Source: Bacteroidales bacterium (GTDB lineage Bacteria; Bacteroidota; Bacteroidia; Bacteroidales; UBA932). Taken from it: 19,467 bases of DNA. Positions 14,651-19,467 of this stretch are shown one piece after another; within the stretch, counting starts at the first letter, position 1; the number at the start of each line of letters is the position of its first letter. The notes under the pieces were generated by a model, which saw only the letters and a list, made by a program, of their open reading frames with translations, made no database searches and was not told the DNA's origin. A program made the position numbers and the translations under genes. Where the stretch lies: assembly GCA_017472115.1 (NCBI GenBank), contig JAFUQW010000155.1:1-19467 (forward strand), in the 5' to 3' direction.

Positions 14651-17600
14651 ATGAAACAAACAATTAAGTGTCTTATTGCTGCTTTTGCAGCAATGCTTAT
14701 GAGCGTAGCTGCCTTTGCACAGGTGACTACATCAGCTCTGGGTGGACGTGTTGTTGACGCTAACGGTCAGCCTGTGGTTGGTGCGGCAGTGGTTGCCACA
14801 CACACACCATCAGGTACTGTTTACGGCGTTATCACTAATGAGAACGGTCGTTATACCATCAACGGTATGCGTTCCGGTGGTCCTTACAAGGTAGAGTTCT
14901 CTTGCCTTGGATACCAGCCACTCACTTACACAGATGTAACTCTTCAGCTCGGTGAGACTTCGTCTCTCAACGGTCAGTTGAATGAGGACTCTGAAATGCT
15001 CGGTGAAGCAATGGTGATTGCAGCTTCTGCATCTAAGTTCGCTGCTGAGAAGACAGGTGCCGCTACAAATATCTCAAGCGCACAGATCACTTCTCTTCCA
15101 ACAGTGAGCCGCAGCATTACTGATGTCACAAGACTCTCACCTTACGGTGGTAACGACATGAGCTTTGCCGGTGCGGATGGCCGTACAGCTAACTTCACCG
15201 TCGATGGAGCGAACTTCAACAACAACTTCGGTCTTTCAGAGAACCTCCCTGGCGGTGGCAACCCTATCTCTATCGATGCAATCGAGGAACTCCAGGTGGT
15301 GATCTCTCCATATGACGTTCGTCAGACCAACTTCATCGGTGGTGGTGTAAACGCCATTACAAAGTCAGGTACAAACACATTCAAGGGTACTGCCTATGTT
15401 TACCACCGCAACGAGAATATGCGTGGTAATCAGGTATCCGGTGTTGAAATCGCTGGCGCACGTGACCGTGACCGCAATACTACTTATGGTTTCACACTTG
15501 GTGGACCTATTGTAAAGAACAAGCTCTTCTTCTTCGTGAACGCTGAGTACTCGCAGACTCCTTCTGTTGCAGTTCGTTGGAGAGCATCTGAGGACGGTGT
15601 AGGTAACTCTGACAAGTATCTTTCATATACTACAGTTGCAGATATGGAGCGTGTGCAGAAGCACGTGATGGACAAATACGGATATGATACCGGTTCATTC
15701 ACAGATTTCCCTGCAGACCAGAGCAACCTCAAGCTCCTTGCAAGACTTGACTGGAACATCAACGACGCAAATCATCTTGCAGTTCGTTACAACTATACCA
15801 ACAATACAGGTTGGAACGGTCCTAACGCATCTTCAATGGACGGTGGTACACGTTCTGCATACGCTCGTACATCTTTGTACTCAATGGCGTTTGCTAACTC
15901 TATGTACTCTATGAACAACCTCGTTCATTCAGTATCAGTCGATCTCAACAGCCGCCTCAGCGACAACCTCTCAAACCAGTTCCTCGCTACATTCTCAAAG
16001 CTCGACGACGTTCGTGGAACAAACTCTAAGGAGTTCCCTTTCATCGACATCCAGGACGGTACTAATACAAACACTCAGTACATGGCTCTCGGATACGAGC
16101 TCTTCACTTGGAACAACGCAGTTCACAACACTCACATCAGCGTGAAGGATGACCTCGTGTACTACGCTGGAAACCACAAGGTTACAATGGGTGTGAACTA
16201 TGAGTATCAGATGGCTGACAACGCATACATGAGAAACGGTACAGGTTATTACCGTTACGCAAGCGTTGATGATTTCATCGACGGTGCTGCTCCTGAGGTT
16301 GTATGTCTTACCTACGGTTATGACGGTGAGAAGAACCCTGCAGCTCGTGTTCAGTTCCACAAGGCAGGTATCTACGCTCAGGATGAGTGGAATGCTACAG
16401 ATGCGTTCAAACTCACATACGGCCTCCGTCTCGACGGTCTCTTCTTCGACAACGGTGACCTCATGACCAACAACAAGATCCTCGCAATCGACTATATCGG
16501 CAAGGACGGTCAGAAACGCAACATCGACACAGGAAAGTGGCCTACTGCAAACGTAACAGTATCTCCACGTATCGGTTTCAACTGGGATGTCACTGAGGAC
16601 AGAAGCCTCACCCTCCGCGGAGGTACAGGATTCTTCTCAGGTCGTCTCCCTCTCGTGTTCTTCACCAACATGCCTACAAACTCAGGTATGGTTCAGTATC
16701 AGGCTCAGATCAACGCCAAGAACCTTGAAAAGATGTTCGGCAAGGATGAGAACGGCGATCCTGTCTACACAATGGACGTATTCAAGGGTGGTCTCGTGAC
16801 CGATGCTAACGGAAAAGCAACTACTCAGGCTCTTCTTGACAAGCTCATCGCAATGGGTTATCCTTCTACAATCTCTCCAGACGAGGGTGCTGTTCCTTCT
16901 TCAATCTCTGCAGTGGATCCTAAGTTCAAGATGCCTCAGGTTTGGAAGACCTCTCTCGCTTTCGATTACAGATTCCCTACAACATTCCCATTCTCTATCA
17001 CTGCTGAGGGTATCTTCAACAAGACAATCAACGGTGTGACAATCTCTGACTGGAGCATGATGCCTGTAAACGGCTTTACAAGATTCAACGGTGTTGACAA
17101 CCGTCCTATCTATCCTGCAAACTTCAGAACTGGAACAAAGGCATTCGTTCTTGAGAACACTAACAAGGGTTACGGATACTCAGCAAATGTGACTGTGAAC
17201 ATGGCACCGGTTGAGGGTCTCAGCCTCATGGCAGCTTACACTCACACTGCATCAAAGGAACTCACAGGTATGCCTGGTTCAGCAGCTGAGTCTGCTTTCA
17301 CATATGTTCCTACAACAGAAGGTCCTAACAATATCAAGCTTCACAACTCTCAGTATGTGACTCCGGACCGTGCCGTTGCATCAGCAACTTACAGCGACAA
17401 GTCTAACAACCACTTCAGCCTTATCTATGAGGCGTGGAGAGGAGGTTACAACTACTCTTACATGACTGTCAACGATATGAACGGTGACGGTTACAACTAC
17501 GATGCCCTTTATATTCCTACAGACGAGCAGGTTGCAAGCAATGAGTTCCGTTTTGCTTCGGAGGATGACCGCGACCGCTTCATGGGTTATGTTCATAACA

Positions 17601-17974
17601 GCAAGTATCTGAGCAGCCATCAGGGTGAGTATGCTGAGGCTTACAGCGTATATTCTCCTTGGGTTCACAGACTCGACTTCAGCTACAAGCATGACTTCAA
17701 GGTACGTATCGGCAAGTCTGTCAACAAGCTTCAGCTCAGCATTGACGTCAAGAACATCCTTAATCTCTTCAACTCAAGCTGGGGAGTCAGCAAGTATATG
17801 AATCTTGATCTCGTTGAGGGACGTATCCTTAAGTATGAGGGAGCAGATGCAGAGGGTTACCCTGTATTCTCAACTCCTAAGGCAGTAAATGCAAATACTC
17901 AGACATTTGTTCCTAACACATCTATAGGTCAGTGCTGGTATGCTTCAGTGGGAATAAAGTATATGTTTAACTAA
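14651..17974 (+). CDS. Oar-like TonB-dependent outer-membrane receptor
   Basis: A 1,107-residue outer-membrane receptor. Signal peptide at residues 1-24 (MKQTIKCLIAAFAAMLMSVA..., cleaved after AFA). Residues ~26-105 form a carboxypeptidase-regulatory-like domain (GGRVVDANGQPVVGAAVV ... GRYTINGMRSGG). The plug follows at about 120-240, with the Oar-type signature FTVDGANFNNNFG, IEELQVVISPYDVRQ, and GGGVNAITKSGTN. The rest is a 22-stranded-type barrel ending WYASVGIKYMFN. Codon use is strongly biased (AAC, TAC, TTC, GGT, CGT, CTC), suggesting high expression. No SusD gene follows; a lipoprotein begins 17 bases downstream instead, so this is not a classical Sus locus. It would import or anchor a ligand with TonB energy; the ligand is unknown. 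Confidence 0.93.
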   Translation: MKQTIKCLIAAFAAMLMSVAAFAQVTTSALGGRVVDANGQPVVGAAVVATHTPSGTVYGVITNENGRYTINGMRSGGPYKVEFSCLGYQPLTYTDVTLQLGETSSLNGQLNEDSEMLGEAMVIAASASKFAAEKTGAATNISSAQITSLPTVSRSITDVTRLSPYGGNDMSFAGADGRTANFTVDGANFNNNFGLSENLPGGGNPISIDAIEELQVVISPYDVRQTNFIGGGVNAITKSGTNTFKGTAYVYHRNENMRGNQVSGVEIAGARDRDRNTTYGFTLGGPIVKNKLFFFVNAEYSQTPSVAVRWRASEDGVGNSDKYLSYTTVADMERVQKHVMDKYGYDTGSFTDFPADQSNLKLLARLDWNINDANHLAVRYNYTNNTGWNGPNASSMDGGTRSAYARTSLYSMAFANSMYSMNNLVHSVSVDLNSRLSDNLSNQFLATFSKLDDVRGTNSKEFPFIDIQDGTNTNTQYMALGYELFTWNNAVHNTHISVKDDLVYYAGNHKVTMGVNYEYQMADNAYMRNGTGYYRYASVDDFIDGAAPEVVCLTYGYDGEKNPAARVQFHKAGIYAQDEWNATDAFKLTYGLRLDGLFFDNGDLMTNNKILAIDYIGKDGQKRNIDTGKWPTANVTVSPRIGFNWDVTEDRSLTLRGGTGFFSGRLPLVFFTNMPTNSGMVQYQAQINAKNLEKMFGKDENGDPVYTMDVFKGGLVTDANGKATTQALLDKLIAMGYPSTISPDEGAVPSSISAVDPKFKMPQVWKTSLAFDYRFPTTFPFSITAEGIFNKTINGVTISDWSMMPVNGFTRFNGVDNRPIYPANFRTGTKAFVLENTNKGYGYSANVTVNMAPVEGLSLMAAYTHTASKELTGMPGSAAESAFTYVPTTEGPNNIKLHNSQYVTPDRAVASATYSDKSNNHFSLIYEAWRGGYNYSYMTVNDMNGDGYNYDALYIPTDEQVASNEFRFASEDDRDRFMGYVHNSKYLSSHQGEYAEAYSVYSPWVHRLDFSYKHDFKVRIGKSVNKLQLSIDVKNILNLFNSSWGVSKYMNLDLVEGRILKYEGADAEGYPVFSTPKAVNANTQTFVPNTSIGQCWYASVGIKYMFN

Positions 17975-17991
17975 TTTATTACAGATATATT

Positions 17992-19467
17992 ATGAAACTT
18001 AGATATTTATTCTCAATCATACTTTCATCTGTCCTCCTCTTCTCTTCATGTGAGGAGCAGCCGACAGAATCTTGGGACAACATCAAGCTTGATAAGACAT
18101 ATCTTTCTATTTCTGAGGAAGGCGGCACTGCAACTCTCAAAGTTGAAGCAACTGAGGATTGGGAGTTCGTAGTCGATGACGTATGGCCAGAGGTCATCAA
18201 GAGAGACAAGGAAGGAAATGTTGAATCATCAACTCCTTCTTGGCTTGCAGCGGATAAGATGTCCGGTGCTGCCGGTGAGACAACAGTTACTTTCACAGCT
18301 GAGGCTACAACCAGCGGTCGTGAACTTGAACTTCAGATCAAGGCCGGTGAGAACACTCAGTTCATAAGAGTTCGTCAGGGTTCTATGACCGTTACAAAGG
18401 CAACTGTAGCGGAAATCATCGCAGGACCGGAAGGCAAGCTCTATGAGGTAACAGGTATATGTACTGCTGTTGCAAACACAACATACGGTAACTGGTATCT
18501 TAAGGACAGCTCAACAGACAACCAGCTTTACATTTACGGAACTGTTGATGCATCCGGAAAGTACAACTGGTCAAGCTTCAACATCGAAGTCGGTGACGAA
18601 GTTACTGTTCAGGGTTCATATGTTCTTTATGGCGGAAACACTCCAGAGTTCGTTGACGCTACATTCATCAAGGTGACAAAGTCTCTTGTAAAGGTCGTTA
18701 CCGAGTCTGCTACTGTTGCCAAGGATGGCGGCGAGCTTGAGGTAAAGGTAGCTTACAAGGGCGCTGGCGTATTCCCTACAGTTCCAGAGGAGTACAGGTC
18801 TTGGGTTTCTATAGTTGACATGCAGAGCAAGCCAGGCGAGCCTACCAAGATCGAGCCTAACCCAGCTGATACTGCAGTGGTGAAGATCTCGGTTCTTCCT
18901 AACGACGGCGGTAACCGTGAGGGCTCTGTGACATTCGTGTCATCAGGCTCATCAGTTCCTTATACATTCACTCAGGAAGGTGCCATCGTAGCTCTTTCAG
19001 TTGCAGACTTCCTCGCAGCACCAGAGGGAACAGCTCTCTATGAGCTCACAGGTGTCGTGAAGAACATTGCAAACACTACTTACGGTAACTTCGACCTCGT
19101 AGATGGTACAGGTTCAGTATACGTATACGGCCTCACAGGCAACGGTGCAATCGGAAGCAACGACAAGACATTCTCTAGCCTCGGCATCAACGAGGGTGAC
19201 GTGATTACTATCATCGGTACCAGAACTTCTTACAAGGAGACTCCACAGGTCGGCGGTACAGCTTACCTTAAGGAGCATGTAGTTGCTGCCAAGTCTGCTA
19301 CTGTAACAGAGTTCCTCGCAGAGTCTAAGGGTACATGGTGCAAGGTTACAGGTACTATCGCAAACCTTGTTAACGAGACTTACGGTAACTTTGACCTCGT
19401 AGGTGAGGACGGCGCATCAGTATATGTGTACGGTCTTACTACATCTTACGTAACAAAGAACGACAAG
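17992..19467 (+). CDS. Surface lipoprotein with alternating BACON-like and OB-fold modules (3' end outside window)
   Basis: An open frame of 492 codons from ATG 17992 that is still open at the last base. A lipoprotein signal is present: MKLRYLFSIILSSVLLFSSC, lipid Cys at residue 20, then EEQ; acidic residues just after the Cys fit the Bacteroidota surface-export signal. Residues ~30-137 form a BACON/Ig-like domain (TYLSISEEGGTATLKVEA ... QFIRVRQG). Residues ~138-228 are an OB-fold (LYEVTGICTAVANTTYGNWYL ... LYIYGT). Residues ~230-335 are a second BACON-like domain. Residues ~336-434 are a second OB-fold (YELTGVVKNIANTTYGNFDL ... VYVYGLT), and from 437 a third begins (CKVTGTIANLVNETYGNFDL). 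Codon bias matches the receptor gene. A catalytic domain may follow outside the window. The role is probably ligand capture for the receptor. Confidence 0.85.
   Translation, partial: MKLRYLFSIILSSVLLFSSCEEQPTESWDNIKLDKTYLSISEEGGTATLKVEATEDWEFVVDDVWPEVIKRDKEGNVESSTPSWLAADKMSGAAGETTVTFTAEATTSGRELELQIKAGENTQFIRVRQGSMTVTKATVAEIIAGPEGKLYEVTGICTAVANTTYGNWYLKDSSTDNQLYIYGTVDASGKYNWSSFNIEVGDEVTVQGSYVLYGGNTPEFVDATFIKVTKSLVKVVTESATVAKDGGELEVKVAYKGAGVFPTVPEEYRSWVSIVDMQSKPGEPTKIEPNPADTAVVKISVLPNDGGNREGSVTFVSSGSSVPYTFTQEGAIVALSVADFLAAPEGTALYELTGVVKNIANTTYGNFDLVDGTGSVYVYGLTGNGAIGSNDKTFSSLGINEGDVITIIGTRTSYKETPQVGGTAYLKEHVVAAKSATVTEFLAESKGTWCKVTGTIANLVNETYGNFDLVGEDGASVYVYGLTTSYVTKNDK

Noticed and set aside
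15995..16360. Minus-strand ORFs within the receptor gene
   Set aside because: Produced by the biased codon use of the receptor; Val/Ser/Cys-rich translation without domain features.
19117..19128. Tandem GTATACGTATAC as a regulatory palindrome or special restriction target
   Set aside because: It encodes the repeated Val-Tyr-Val-Tyr strand of an OB fold and is explained by codon choice, although it does contain two GTMKAC sites.

Overview
This window looks like a piece of a Bacteroidales chromosome (phylum Bacteroidota). The evidence is an Oar-type TonB-dependent receptor with an N-terminal carboxypeptidase-regulatory-like domain, a lipoprotein with BACON-like and OB-fold modules, Bacteroidota-type -7 boxes (TAnnTTTG) in several intergenic gaps, mostly weak Shine-Dalgarno sequences, and a RicT/PSP1 protein with a low-complexity tail next to a DNA polymerase III delta-prime gene. 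I cannot place it below order level. I saw no rRNA, tRNA, CRISPR array or transposase.

Layout. 1-2434: the 3' two thirds of an RND (AcrB/HAE1-like) efflux pump gene, then a small PII-like protein of the kind found beside RND pumps. 2435-2644: a gap with a good hairpin terminator. 2645-8404: a tightly packed plus-strand run of seven genes: thioredoxin, a small outer-membrane beta-barrel protein, a LOG-family Rossmann protein, a long-chain polyprenyl diphosphate synthase, DNA polymerase III delta-prime, RicT-like, and TrmB. Spacing is from 11 bases down to a 4-base overlap, so one operon is likely. 8405-8528: a convergent gap with an inverted repeat. 8529-9533: miaA on the minus strand, of a divergent type with an N-terminal extension. 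9534-9606: a short divergent promoter gap with a -7 box on each strand. 9607-12263: a two-gene restriction-modification cassette, visibly richer in A/T than its neighbours, made of an AccI-like type II endonuclease and a gamma-class N6-adenine methyltransferase that overlap by one base. smpB starts two bases after the methyltransferase. metK converges on smpB, with a perfect 15-bp stem between them.

14148-14650 is the most unusual non-coding stretch. On the minus strand, ahead of metK, there is a well-formed Bacteroidota promoter, two very short overlapping-type leader ORFs (the second rich in Met codons), a hairpin lying across those Met codons, a rho-independent terminator with a T-tract, and then two near-identical 27-base hairpin-forming repeats plus a GC-rich hairpin. 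This has the layout of a transcription attenuator for S-adenosylmethionine synthetase, and it is the best candidate here for an undescribed system. On the plus strand the same gap carries the promoter of the next operon.

14651-19467: an Oar-like TonB-dependent outer-membrane receptor, then (17 bases on) a surface lipoprotein that runs off the end of the window. The visible part of the lipoprotein alternates BACON-like and OB-fold modules. The pair probably forms a cell-surface binding and uptake unit. Its ligand is unknown, and the OB folds leave nucleic acid or oligosaccharide both possible.
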